From Candidatus Reidiella endopervernicosa (lineage in GTDB: Bacteria; Pseudomonadota; Gammaproteobacteria; GCF-013343005): a stretch of DNA of 64,000 nt. The notes under the pieces were generated by a model. It ran no database searches, had not been told where the DNA came from, and saw only the letters and a list, made by a program, of their open reading frames with translations. The stretch covers positions 620,001 to 684,000 of the forward strand of contig NZ_CP054491.1 of NCBI RefSeq assembly GCF_013343005.1. The letters are read 5' to 3'. This document shows positions 38,358 through 47,541 of the stretch, in pieces. Made by a program: the position numbers and the translations under genes. The number at the start of each line of letters is the position of its first letter. Within the stretch, counting starts at the first letter, position 1.

Positions 38358-38744
38358 ATGCGTCTATTTTTCAGATATTTCTTCAAGCTGGTTCACCTGA
38401 TCGTCGGCCCAATGCTACTTGCCTGGGACTGGGCGACGACGCCGAAGGGCATCGACCGTGAGCGGGAGCAGCAGCAGCGCATCGACGAAGAGACGCAAAA
38501 CTTTACCCTCTACCAGTTTCGTACCTGTCCCTTCTGTATTAAGGTGCGCCGGGCGATTAAGCGCCTCTCGCTTAATATCGATCAGTGCGATGCACAGCGC
38601 AATGGCCCCTGCCGCGAGGCGTTGCTTGAGGGCGGCGGCGCGGTGAAGGTGCCGTGCCTGAAGATTGCACGTGCAGATGGCACCACCGAATGGCTCTACG
38701 AGTCGAACGATATTATCGCCTATCTGCAGCAGAACTACGCCTGA
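38358..38744 (+). CDS. Glutaredoxin-like protein
   Basis: 128 residues from ATG 38358 (MRLFFRYFFKLVHLIVGPML): an N-terminal hydrophobic segment, then a thioredoxin-fold domain with the CPFC redox motif (TLYQFRTCPFCIKVRRAIKR) and the cis-Pro loop KVPCLKI. The end EWLYESNDIIAYLQQ fits glutaredoxin/GST N-terminal domains. An earlier start at 38250 is less likely. It ends 15 bp before the flavoprotein gene. Confidence 0.85.
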   Translation: MRLFFRYFFKLVHLIVGPMLLAWDWATTPKGIDREREQQQRIDEETQNFTLYQFRTCPFCIKVRRAIKRLSLNIDQCDAQRNGPCREALLEGGGAVKVPCLKIARADGTTEWLYESNDIIAYLQQNYA

Positions 38745-38759
38745 TCACGGCCATAGCCG

Positions 38760-39947
38760 GTGGCGACCGAGGCGTGTGATGTCCTGATAGTCGGTGCCAG
38801 CGCCTCGGGCCTGATGTGCGCTATCGAAGCGGGTAAACGCGGCCGTTCGGTGGTGGTGCTTGATCACTCGGCCAAGCCGGGTAACAAGATTCGCATGGCC
38901 GGTGGCGGACGCTGCAACTTCACCAACTACGATGTCTCGGCCGATAATTATCTCTCGCACAATCCTCACTTCTGCAAATCGGCGCTGAGTCGCTATACCC
39001 AGTGGGATTTCATCGACCTTGTGCAACGCTACGAGATCCCCTACCACGAACGTTCCCACGGCCAGCTCTTCTGTAATGAGAGTGCCAGGGATATTCTCGA
39101 AATGCTGCTGGCCGAGTGTGATAAGGCGAGTGTCGATGTTCGACTCAAATGCACAGTGGATAATATTACTTCGCGTGCCGAGGGTGGTTTTGCGCTTCAG
39201 ACCAGCAGTGGTGCGATGCAGTGTCAGTCACTGGTGATCGCAACCGGTGGTCTATCAATCCCGACCAGTGGTGCAACTCCCTTCGGCTACAAGGTTGCCG
39301 AGCAGTTCGGTCTCAAGGTGTGGCCGACCCGTGCCGGACTGGTCCCCTTCACCCTGCAGCCCGCCGACAAGGCGGAGCTCTCTACCCTGTCGGGCATTGC
39401 CGTCGATAGCGTGGTGAGCTGTCACAATCAGTCGTTCAGGGAGCAGCTGCTCTTTACCCATCGTGGTCTGAGCGGCCCGGTGATCCTGCAGATATCCTCA
39501 TTCTGGAGTGCGGGTAATGAGATCGAAATCGATCTGCTACCCGATACCGATCTTGCTGCGTCATTAGAGGGGGCGCTGGTTGAACATCCACAGCAGCAGC
39601 TGAAGACCTATCTGAGTACGCATTTACCGAAACGACTGGTGGCGATTCGCCTTGGAGAAGCGTTGGCAGAGTGCCCCCTGAAGTCGCTGACGACAGCACA
39701 GATTGAAGAGACCATCAGGCGTTTTAAACAGTGGGTTATAAAACCTAATGGAACCGAGGGTTACCGTACTGCGGAAGTGACGCTCGGTGGTGTCGATTGC
39801 GATGCGCTCTCATCTAAAACGATGGTTGCACGTAAGGTCGAAGGACTCTACTTCATCGGTGAGGTGGTCGATGTCACAGGCTGGTTAGGTGGATATAACC
39901 TGCAGTGGGCCTGGTCGTCGGGCTGGTGTACCGGGCAGTATGTTTGA
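38760..39947 (+). CDS. BaiN/YhiN (HI0933-like) FAD-dependent oxidoreductase
   Basis: 395 residues with an N-terminal FAD-binding Rossmann fold (DVLIVGASASGLMCAIEAG), the family motif KPGNKIRMAGGGRCNFTNYD and the C-terminal FIGEVVDVTGWLGGYNLQWA. The start is GTG 38760. The substrate of this widespread family is unknown. It probably shares a transcript with the glutaredoxin-like gene. Confidence 0.9.
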   Translation: MATEACDVLIVGASASGLMCAIEAGKRGRSVVVLDHSAKPGNKIRMAGGGRCNFTNYDVSADNYLSHNPHFCKSALSRYTQWDFIDLVQRYEIPYHERSHGQLFCNESARDILEMLLAECDKASVDVRLKCTVDNITSRAEGGFALQTSSGAMQCQSLVIATGGLSIPTSGATPFGYKVAEQFGLKVWPTRAGLVPFTLQPADKAELSTLSGIAVDSVVSCHNQSFREQLLFTHRGLSGPVILQISSFWSAGNEIEIDLLPDTDLAASLEGALVEHPQQQLKTYLSTHLPKRLVAIRLGEALAECPLKSLTTAQIEETIRRFKQWVIKPNGTEGYRTAEVTLGGVDCDALSSKTMVARKVEGLYFIGEVVDVTGWLGGYNLQWAWSSGWCTGQYV

Positions 39948-40012
39948 GTTAAAGGTTACAGGCAGTAGAAGTGGATTTTTGGTGTCTACATGTTCTGGTT
40001 AATAATCGACAT

Positions 40013-42003
40013 TTACGCGCTTGGCTTTTCACTATGCTGATTTAGCGAGGGGTGTGGTCCACGTTTGATAACATCAGTGAATGCGTTGATGTAGGGTTGC
40101 AAGTCCTGATCTGAATTAATGGCAATGGAATCTTCCGTTTTCATCTCAATTTCAAATATATTGTTTGCCTTGTACTGCCTGTACTCAGATGCATTATTCC
40201 AGTGTTTGTTTTCAATAATGGCTTTATCGCATTTCTCTTCAAAGTCAGAAAGAAATTTAAAGTGTAATAGCGGTGCCACCAGTGGTGAGGGACGGGGGTC
40301 TGTCAAGGCGTGTGGATTGGCAAATTTGAGTGGGCCATCAGAGTAGAAAAATAGCGCCTGTTTTGTCATTAGTGGACCAAGCCCCTCATCAGGATTGTGG
40401 CGCATGCGTGGGCCGCCGAAAATACGTAGGTAACCATTCGTTTGCCACTTGGCGACATAGGTGTCGACCGGGTCGGCAAGGTGACAACTCTTCTGAAATG
40501 GTTGGCCCGACTGATATCGGGCGGAAGAGGATATCGACTGTTCTGCATAGAGATCGATCATCGGGGTGAAAAAGCTTGTGATTCCGCGCTGTTCAGCCTT
40601 TTTAGTCAGGCCGCTTAACCCTTCGTTTAACGAGTTTGGCCAGCAGAGTAGTTCGTCGGCATCGACTTTTATCACCCAGCGGTTTTTTGCGTGAATCGGC
40701 AATATGGCATTTATCCAATCGGTACCAAAGTGACTGCTCTGACGCTGACCGCCATGGATAGCGAAGCGAAGGCGGTTAGTCCCCGATAGTCGACGCCGTC
40801 TGCCTATTCGTAGTTGAGAGCGCGAGCGAACGACGAAGAAGATGCAGCAGCGGCTTTATGTCGGCGTAGAGTCAGTGAGGAGTTGTGTAGAGCCGCGAAG
40901 AGGTGATTACGCAACGAACGCAGGAGTCGGGGCGCCGTAGGCATAAACGGTCGCGTTAAGTATTTGCCGCTTGCTTGGGCTTGATGCCCAAAACAAGCTT
41001 CCGCAAAAATAGCGACTCCCCGATCATACTTAAGATTGTTGACATGATAGATGATGGTGTCGTTGCGTGGCCGTACTATTTCAAGAGAACCATCTGTTGA
41101 TCCGTCATCAATAACAATAAAGCCGGCACAGTTGAGTTGGGTGTAGTACTCCAGAATCCATGGCAGACGTAGTGCTTCATCGCGAATAACCAGAATTATG
41201 ATTACACCCTCTTTAAGTCTCTTATCAGCCATTTTTGTTTCGAGTACCAGTGATCCTTTTATTGTTGGGGTAGTTTGCGATTCCTGTTGTCGGGAGAGTG
41301 TCTCCTGACTGATATGTCTTGATTGAGCAAGAGTGCTCTGTTTGGCGCCATAGCTATGCACAGTGTTTAGAACTTTTAACGTCTCATGCTCAGAGAAGGG
41401 TGCGCCAAGAAAGGAGAAGAGCTGCTTGATGTGGTCAAGGTCGCTGATGATTTCCTCATACTTGACGAGAAAGGTGTTCGAATGATTTAGACAATAGTTT
41501 GCAAATAACTTTGTTGCCTGTTCGATAAGTGGTGTGCTGACATCCGCCTTTGATTGCCACCATTGGCTAGAGATTACATCTGAGATGTTGCGTGTATTAA
41601 AGATAATCGCAGGCTGTGGAAATATACGGTTAAGAAATTGAAGATAGTCCTCGAGATCATCGAGATGGTTCATGTAGCGAATCTCTTTGAATCCGTAGAC
41701 GGTGTCCGTTGATGCATCGGCTGGCAGGAGCTGCGTACGAACGATCGATTTTGCCTGTGCAATGAATGCGTGCTGATCGAAATTTTCTGCGCCGTACCAG
41801 GGGTTATTCGGTGAACTGGCAGGTGTGTGATTGCCGTAGTGATCCACGGTGCTATTGATGGCCTGCCAGGATTTGTAGAGCCCATAACAGAAATCGTAGT
41901 TCTCACCGCGAATAATGGTGTCGTCGATTGAGTTCAGCAGCCCCTGCAGCAGGGTAGAGCCGCTACGTCCATAGGTGACGATGAGGATGCTCTTGTAGTT
42001 CAT
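40013..42003 (-). pseudogene. Sulfotransferase-glycosyltransferase fusion, interrupted by element copy 3
   Basis: ATG 42003. Residues 1-250 are a sulfotransferase domain with the PAPS-binding motif VTYGRSGSTLLQGLLNSI and FNTRNISDVISSQWW. From about residue 260 a GT2/GT92-like glycosyltransferase domain begins (VIRDEALRLPWILEYYTQL, FIVIDDGSTDGS). The 278-bp element at 40744-41021 follows LKYD. Deleting it gives YDRQSSHFGTDWINAILP and continues to IKVDADELLCWPNSLNEG (DxD motif), ending at 40013, about 570 residues. As it stands the glycosyltransferase domain is cut in two. Confidence 0.85.
40744..41021 (-). mobile_element. 278-bp intron-like repeat element, copy 3 (in sulfotransferase-glycosyltransferase gene)
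   Basis: In host sense it follows ...AAGTATGATC and precedes GTCAGAGC. Same subfamily as copy 1: hairpin GCTTGTTTTGGGC-ATCAA-GCCCAAGCAAGC with all pairs intact. It is the shortest copy; it lacks the GACGGTCGG/GACGTCGG base variation seen in the others and reads GGAGTCGG there. Confidence 0.85.
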
Positions 42004-42068
42004 GATGAGTAATTATATTTCGAGGTGATGAGCGTTAGGGGGAGTGTATTTTGAATCAGCAATAGCAG

Positions 42069-42905
42069 TTACTGCTCTGCTGCAAGCAGGGTACTGATTT
42101 CCTCTCTACTAAACTGGTAGATCAGTGTGCGGTTTCGTTTAATGTCGCGATAGGTTTCGGCATCTAGTGCGATCTCGATTCTGGATGGTTTACCAAATTC
42201 TATGGTTTTACTGATGTTGTCGATGAGTGCCTTGTAAAGGTTCGATCGTTCCTGCTTTGGTAGGGCTTTGCGTAACAGGGTTTCGATATCCAGTTTGATC
42301 CTGGCGTAGTATCTATTGATGCCTCGACTGAGATTGACGTCCTTCCATTTGTAGTTGTCTGTGCGGATCTTGTCGCTGTGGGTGATGGTGTCGATCAACT
42401 CATCGGACATGATATAGAGAAGATGACCCGCTCTCTCCATTCTCAGGTAGAGGTCAATATCCTCATATCCCCAACCCTGCATAACATCATCATAGCCGCC
42501 GATTTTATCGAAGAGTTTTCGTTTGATGAGAAATGTGCCCATTTTCTCTTTGTCGGCGTTGACTGGGTCTGTTCGAAGAGCACTTTCGGTCGTGATGCGA
42601 CTAAAAATCGTGCTGATGAACTTGGGTGCGAGTAGTGCATCTGCATCTATGAACAGCAGCCACTCCCCGGTGGCGTGGTCAATGGCGGCATTTCTAGCGG
42701 CTGAAAGATTAAATTGATTCTGTCCAGGAACTCTGACTACGGTAACGTCTGGGTGATTATTTTCTACCCAGTCGCCACTGTTTTCGGGGCATGAGTAGTC
42801 AACGACGATGCAGTGACTATTCTGCTGTGTGATGGCTAACGGTAGGGATTGCTGCAGGTGTTCCAGCCTACCCATGCAGGTAATGATGATGTCTGTGGTG
42901 TGCAA
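42069..42905 (-). CDS. Family 2 glycosyltransferase
   Basis: 278 residues, start TDIIITCMGRLEHLQQSLPL and catalytic region NAAIDHATGEWLLFIDADAL (DxD). The later QGWGYEDIDLYLRMERAG is the galactosyltransferase/GT7-type C-terminal motif that binds the acceptor. It lies upstream of the sulfotransferase-glycosyltransferase gene on the same strand, so both may act on one surface glycan. Confidence 0.88.
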   Translation of the reverse strand: MHTTDIIITCMGRLEHLQQSLPLAITQQNSHCIVVDYSCPENSGDWVENNHPDVTVVRVPGQNQFNLSAARNAAIDHATGEWLLFIDADALLAPKFISTIFSRITTESALRTDPVNADKEKMGTFLIKRKLFDKIGGYDDVMQGWGYEDIDLYLRMERAGHLLYIMSDELIDTITHSDKIRTDNYKWKDVNLSRGINRYYARIKLDIETLLRKALPKQERSNLYKALIDNISKTIEFGKPSRIEIALDAETYRDIKRNRTLIYQFSREEISTLLAAEQ

Positions 42906-43113
42906 TGGCTGGCCTTTGTGATCTCACTTTATGTGTGGGTATGGTATCAGAAGAGTCAGATAACAAAGAAGTGTCCCGTGGTGTTTGTCATCTGGTGATT
43001 GCATAAATAGATCACAAAAAGTTGAGTGCACCTCCATTGTCGATAGTCACAACAATCATTGTGGATAGCGAGTGTTATGATCCTGGTCTACTGATGGAAT
43101 GCAGGTGTTCGAG

Positions 43114-43392
43114 ATGAAAAAAAAGTTACTAATATCCGTGGCGGCCTTGCTACTGGTCGCGTGCAGCGAAGAGCAGCAGAACAAACTATCCCGTCTCGGT
43201 GTGACCTGGTTGGAGGGCAACTACCGAGTGACCTATGCCGACGGCTCGCATGTGAAGAGCTGGGAGGTGAGAGATGGCAAGGTAACGGCCGAACCTGATA
43301 AGGGTTACTACTACTTCTGGATCAAGGTCGATGGCAAGAAGCGTTATGTGCAGACACCTATCGGCCGGAGTTACATTGAAGAGATTCAGTAG
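43114..43392 (+). CDS. Small lipoprotein of unknown function
   Basis: 92 residues from ATG 43114. Lipoprotein signal MKKKLLISVAALLLVAC-SEE with a clear lipobox (LVAC). The mature part (GVTWLEGNYRVTYADGSHVK, GYYYFWIKVDGKKRYVQTPI) is beta-rich. No family recognised. An in-frame ATG at 43099 would put five residues before the signal peptide. Confidence 0.75.
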   Translation: MKKKLLISVAALLLVACSEEQQNKLSRLGVTWLEGNYRVTYADGSHVKSWEVRDGKVTAEPDKGYYYFWIKVDGKKRYVQTPIGRSYIEEIQ

Positions 43393-43521
43393 CGATAGAC
43401 AGACTATTTTGATGTCCGGTTTGAAAATGGTGTTACATCGCTCGGTGATGATATTTCCACGTGTTGATCAGGTGGGCATTCAGGAGCGAATGGATGGTAT
43501 ATGTAAATAAGGACTATGTTG

Positions 43522-43755
43522 ATGCCAGGAATTGGGATTACAAAAGTAGACAGCATTAAGAAGGTCGAGAGTTAGGCTGGCAAGAAAAAGGGTAGTTGGT
43601 TTCAGTACGCCATCACCAATGAAATTACCGAGATCAACGGCACCCGACAGGGTGGTCGTGATGAGGTCGCCTCTTTTGTCAGCGCTCGTAGTGAGCGTAT
43701 TAATAGACGTTATCATGTTTCACAACCGACCAAACAGCTATCGTTTGAGCATTAA
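43522..43755 (+). pseudogene. Small unrecognised gene with an in-frame TAG
   Basis: ATG 43522 gives MPGIGITKVDSIKKVES, a TAG codon at 43573, then AGKKKGSWFQYAITNEITEI, GGRDEVASFVSARSERINRR and an end at 43755, all in one frame (about 77 codons). The two parts read as one protein, so a nonsense change is likely. Function unknown. Confidence 0.4.
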
Positions 43756-43764
43756 AGTGCGTAA

Positions 43765-44883
43765 CTAGTATTGCAGCTCAAAGTTAACCAGGTTGAAACG
43801 TTTGCCGTTGATCAATAGTTCTACGGCGTGCTGGCCGGGGTAGTAGCGGCGGGTGGTGATCGGTTTGATGGGGTGGCGCCGCTCTATAATCAACCGTTCG
43901 CCTGGCTGAAGCTTGACGGTTTTGAGTTTGAACACCTTGGGTTTCAGCTTGCCATTGGCCTTCATGAAATGAATGGCGTAGTCGATGACCAGACTCTGAT
44001 CGTCATGGCTGGACGATTCGATCTCGACTCTGAATGACAGCGAATCTCCAAGGGCGATGTTGGTGTTTTCGACTAGCAGTGTTGCCGTTGAGAACGCTGG
44101 TTCCACGGTGTGACCGAGCAGTGCAAAGCTGCCGGGATGACCCGCCTTGACCAGACTGCGAGTGGCGTGGCGAATGATCCAGTTTCGTTCTGCGCTCGCA
44201 TCTGTTTTCCAGTTTCGGCAGGTGTCGATAACCGTGTCGGGGTGGTCCTTGGAAATATCATTAAGAGTGTTAGCGACAGAGCGACGTACATACTCGCTAT
44301 GATCATCTTTGAGTCTTTCCAGCAGTGCTATCACGGGGTTTGGGTCTGCGATAAAGCGGGGCAGCTGTGGTGCCCATGGGAGTCGTGGACGACTCCCTTC
44401 GGAGACGAGTCGGCGTACATGGTGGTTGTCGTCATCACACCAGTTCTGCAGGGTGCGATAGGTCAGTTTGTAGTGGTGTTCTATAAAGGGACGGATCGCC
44501 ATCTCAGCAGAGAAGAGTGGGGTGAGCTGTCTTAACAGCGAGAGTGAGATTTCGGGATGGTTGAGGCCGTGCACCCCTACGTAATCAATCAACGGCCAGG
44601 CAGCGAAGCCACCGAGTGGATCACCCTCAGTGCCGTGGTCCCACACACTGGGAACCCGTTCAAGCAGTTTGGCCACGTCCTGGTAGTGATCAGGGAGATG
44701 GCGATGCAGCACCTCTATCAGATGGTGAACGCGCGCCTTTAGCTCCAGATCACTTAATCCAGTGAGTGCATCGTCGGTAAACGTATCAACAGGAAAATGG
44801 GGTTCAACCGTTGAGAGTGCTAGAGCAATTCGTTCGATGGCAGGACGCTCAAGCCCCGACTTCATCTCACGCTGTTTGCCCAT
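43765..44883 (-). CDS. AlkC-like DNA alkylation repair protein
   Basis: 372 residues. HEAT-repeat helices typical of AlkC/AlkD glycosylases (VRRLVSEGSRPRLPWAPQLP, YVRRSVANTLNDISKDHPD, NWIIRHATRSLVKAGHPG) are followed by a C-terminal Ig-like domain (ENTNIALGDSLSFRVEIESS, RRYYPGQHAVELLINGKRF), the feature that separates AlkC from AlkD. It would remove N3/N7-alkylated purines. The stop is 6 bp before the next gene. Confidence 0.86.
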   Translation of the reverse strand: MGKQREMKSGLERPAIERIALALSTVEPHFPVDTFTDDALTGLSDLELKARVHHLIEVLHRHLPDHYQDVAKLLERVPSVWDHGTEGDPLGGFAAWPLIDYVGVHGLNHPEISLSLLRQLTPLFSAEMAIRPFIEHHYKLTYRTLQNWCDDDNHHVRRLVSEGSRPRLPWAPQLPRFIADPNPVIALLERLKDDHSEYVRRSVANTLNDISKDHPDTVIDTCRNWKTDASAERNWIIRHATRSLVKAGHPGSFALLGHTVEPAFSTATLLVENTNIALGDSLSFRVEIESSSHDDQSLVIDYAIHFMKANGKLKPKVFKLKTVKLQPGERLIIERRHPIKPITTRRYYPGQHAVELLINGKRFNLVNFELQY

Positions 44884-44889
44884 TGCTGA

Positions 44890-45885
44890 TTAGCTGGCGG
44901 TTGCGCCGAACCAGAAGTCCGAGCTCTTCTCCAGGAACTCATCGAAACGCATGTAGTGGGAGCCGTCGCAGGAGAAGTTGAGGCCGACCATGCCGTTGAT
45001 GACGTTTAAGGAGCCGGCACGTAGATAGATGTTCTCGTCGGCAAAACGCAGGGTGCGGAACATCTCGAATACCGGGGCGATCTGATCGGTCGGCACGATA
45101 GCGCGCTCATGGTAGGGACGGCGCGGGTAGGCGAGCACGATGTTGGGATCGGTCAGTTCATCAATGCTGAGGATGCGGTAGCTGAAGGGATCGTCGACCA
45201 TCCAGATAGTGGCGCGGCTGCTGGAGAAATGGAGCTTTCCGTGGAAGACGCCGTGCTCGCTCATCAGTTCAGTCATGATCGGTAGCACCTCATCGAGTTG
45301 CTGATCCATCACGCTATCGACACGGCACTGTTGGAACAGCCCACCGCGGATTGCAGGGTCACCCTTTACCTGACGCCAGTTGTCTGGCTCCTGGTAGATG
45401 CGTTCTGTGTGTGGCAGCTCGCGCAGGTCGTAGTCGGCACCGAGGAAGCCGATCAACTCGCCCGCATCGTTGCGGATGGCGTGGATGGCGGTGAGTGAGG
45501 GGCGTTTTTTGTTACGGCTGATGTAGGAGTTGGAGAGTTTGAAGTCGGTAATGCCGACGATCCCTTCCATATAGGGACGGCCCATACGGTTGCGGCCGAA
45601 GTGGTCGGGGTCGGGGCTGGTGCTACGAATATTATCGGTGAGCTGATTACCCGCGACATCCATCACATAGAGGTGTTTGCAGTAGGAGAGTTTGGGTAGC
45701 TCCTCGGTGAGCAGCGCCTCAAGTTTGTCGCGTTCACCGATGACTGCCGCGCACTGGTTGGCCAGTTCGAGCATCGATACCCCGAGTAGTCCCTTTAGCG
45801 CATCACGCTGTAGGCGAATGCTCTCTTTGAGTGTGGTGGCGGTCAACAATCGGCTCCTTCGGAATTGTGATTCTGTTGGAGCCAT
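44890..45885 (-). CDS. Free-standing PDC (Cache-like) sensor protein
   Basis: About 331 residues from ATG 45885 (MAPTESQFRRSRLLTATTLK); an in-frame start at 45918 is possible. A PDC/Cache-type ligand fold is suggested by PKLSYCKHLYVMDVAGNQL, FGRNRMGRPYMEGIVG and SLTAIHAIRNDAGELIGFLG. No signal peptide, membrane helix or output domain (kinase, GGDEF, MCP) is visible, which is unusual for a Cache protein. It is close to the AlkC-like gene, same strand. Confidence 0.72.
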   Translation of the reverse strand: MAPTESQFRRSRLLTATTLKESIRLQRDALKGLLGVSMLELANQCAAVIGERDKLEALLTEELPKLSYCKHLYVMDVAGNQLTDNIRSTSPDPDHFGRNRMGRPYMEGIVGITDFKLSNSYISRNKKRPSLTAIHAIRNDAGELIGFLGADYDLRELPHTERIYQEPDNWRQVKGDPAIRGGLFQQCRVDSVMDQQLDEVLPIMTELMSEHGVFHGKLHFSSSRATIWMVDDPFSYRILSIDELTDPNIVLAYPRRPYHERAIVPTDQIAPVFEMFRTLRFADENIYLRAGSLNVINGMVGLNFSCDGSHYMRFDEFLEKSSDFWFGATAS

Positions 45886-45990
45886 TATATGGAACTGTGT
45901 GCGGCAGGTGCAGCGCAATGTGGGTAGCGCGTGCCGATTCGGTGCAGAGCAGTGGGCACCGCCCCCTTCTGGGGGCGATGGCTAGCAGGG

Positions 45991-46410
45991 TTACTGTTGG
46001 GCGAGCTCTTTTAGCAGAGCCACATAGATGCCGTGACAGAACGACTCCGCTTCATCATTGGCTGACTCCCATGAGGAGGCCCATTCGACCAGGGTGGTGT
46101 TATTGATGGTATCGGCAACCAGGTGGATAGTGCCGATATAGTTACGCACATCGGCGGATGAAACGGGCGAGGGGCCGTCGTCGATAGAGTAGCGGAGCTG
46201 ATGACCGACCGGATCGACCTCGAGCAGCGTTTCGTGGAACGCCTCATTAAGCACCCGTTGGGCGCCGGGTTCGGTCCCCGTCTTATCGCCGACCGCATCG
46301 CAGCGCTCGACGACGTGGGGTGCCCAGGACATATCGTGGAAGTTACTGAGCTGCCCCCATACACGCTCAATGGGTGCGTTGACGGTAATCGACTGGTAGG
46401 TTTGAGGCAT
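45991..46410 (-). CDS. SRPBCC (START-like) family protein
   Basis: About 139 residues. Typical polyketide cyclase/SRPBCC pattern: SITVNAPIERVWGQLSNFHD, RYSIDDGPSP, NTTLVEWASSWES and a long C-terminal helix (EAESFCHGIYVALLKELAQ). Starts at ATG 46410; a GTG at 46416 is in frame. These proteins bind hydrophobic ligands; the ligand here is unknown. Confidence 0.82.
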   Translation of the reverse strand: MPQTYQSITVNAPIERVWGQLSNFHDMSWAPHVVERCDAVGDKTGTEPGAQRVLNEAFHETLLEVDPVGHQLRYSIDDGPSPVSSADVRNYIGTIHLVADTINNTTLVEWASSWESANDEAESFCHGIYVALLKELAQQ

Positions 46411-46591
46411 CTTCACTCTCCTCTGAGGTGTTGTTGAAGCTATGAGTACAGATGGTGCTCTATACCCAACAAGCGTAGTCGACTACTGTCGCTTTGCCAG
46501 AGACTGGTTGTGGTGCAGCGGCGGGCATAGAATAGCGGCCCGAACCCAATTGATGGACTGAATCGTTGTCGATTCAAATAGATGTGAAGCG

Positions 46592-47539
46592 ATGAAACTG
46601 CTGCTCGCCCCGATGGAGGGGCTAATCGACCCCTACCTGCGCAAGATCCTGACCCGTATCGGTCACTACGATTGGTGTGTGAGTGAGTTTATTCGGGTTA
46701 CCGATCGGGTGTTTCCGCGGCGCGTCTTCCATCGTTCTGTACCTGAGTTGAAGCAGGGTGGCCGTACCGATTCAGGTACACCGGTGGTGGTGCAGCTGAT
46801 GGGTAACGATCCGTCAGTGCTGGCCGGTAACGCAGTGCGTGTGGTTGAACATGGCGCACTGGGTATCGATCTCAACTTTGGTTGCCCTTCGAAGACGGTT
46901 AACAAAAAGCGTGTTGGTGCATCACTGCTGGAGGAGCCGGAGCGTATCAATGAGATCACGGCTGAGGTCCGCCGTGCGGTGGCCGCCGAGATACCGGTGA
47001 CGGCCAAGATTCGCCTCGGTTATGACCATCCCGACCATGCAGTGGAGATCGCGCAGGGAATCGAGGCGGCAGGTGCCGATCTGATCACCGTACATGCACG
47101 CACCCGTGCCGACGGCTACCGTGCTCCGGCGCGCTGGGAGTGGCTGGCAAAGATCAGAGAGGCGGTCAGCTTCCCGGTGGTGGCCAACGGTGATATCAAC
47201 GATGTTGAGAGCTTCCGCCAGTGTCGTGAGATCAGTGGTTGCGATCACTTCATGGTCGGACGTGGTGCGGTGCACAACCCCTATCTGGCGCAGCATCTGC
47301 ACCAGAGTGAGGCGGGTGAAGAGGTCTCTGAAGTCGCGTGGTCTGAGCAGCGTGCACTGGTGATTGAGCTGGCCGAAATGATGGCCGATGCCGAGAATCA
47401 ACGTGGTGCGGCAACTCGCATCAAGCAGTGGCTCGGTATGTGGAGTGAGCAGCAGGGTGGCGAGGCGAGCCTGTTGTTTGAGCAGGTTCGTAAAGAACGT
47501 GAGCTGTCGACCATTACCGCGCTTCTACAGGCGGCCTAG
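46592..47539 (+). CDS. dusC: tRNA-dihydrouridine(16) synthase DusC
   Basis: FMN/NADPH enzyme of 315 residues that reduces U16 in tRNA. Dus motifs: LLAPMEGLIDPYLRKILTRI, IDLNFGCPSKTVNKKRVGAS (catalytic Cys in GCPSKTVN), VTAKIRLGYD, TVHARTRADGYRAPARWEWL and VANGDINDVESFRQC. The YRAPARWEW and GCPSKTVNKKR wording fits DusC rather than DusA or DusB. ATG start, single gene. Confidence 0.93.
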   Translation: MKLLLAPMEGLIDPYLRKILTRIGHYDWCVSEFIRVTDRVFPRRVFHRSVPELKQGGRTDSGTPVVVQLMGNDPSVLAGNAVRVVEHGALGIDLNFGCPSKTVNKKRVGASLLEEPERINEITAEVRRAVAAEIPVTAKIRLGYDHPDHAVEIAQGIEAAGADLITVHARTRADGYRAPARWEWLAKIREAVSFPVVANGDINDVESFRQCREISGCDHFMVGRGAVHNPYLAQHLHQSEAGEEVSEVAWSEQRALVIELAEMMADAENQRGAATRIKQWLGMWSEQQGGEASLLFEQVRKERELSTITALLQAA

Positions 47540-47541
47540 TC

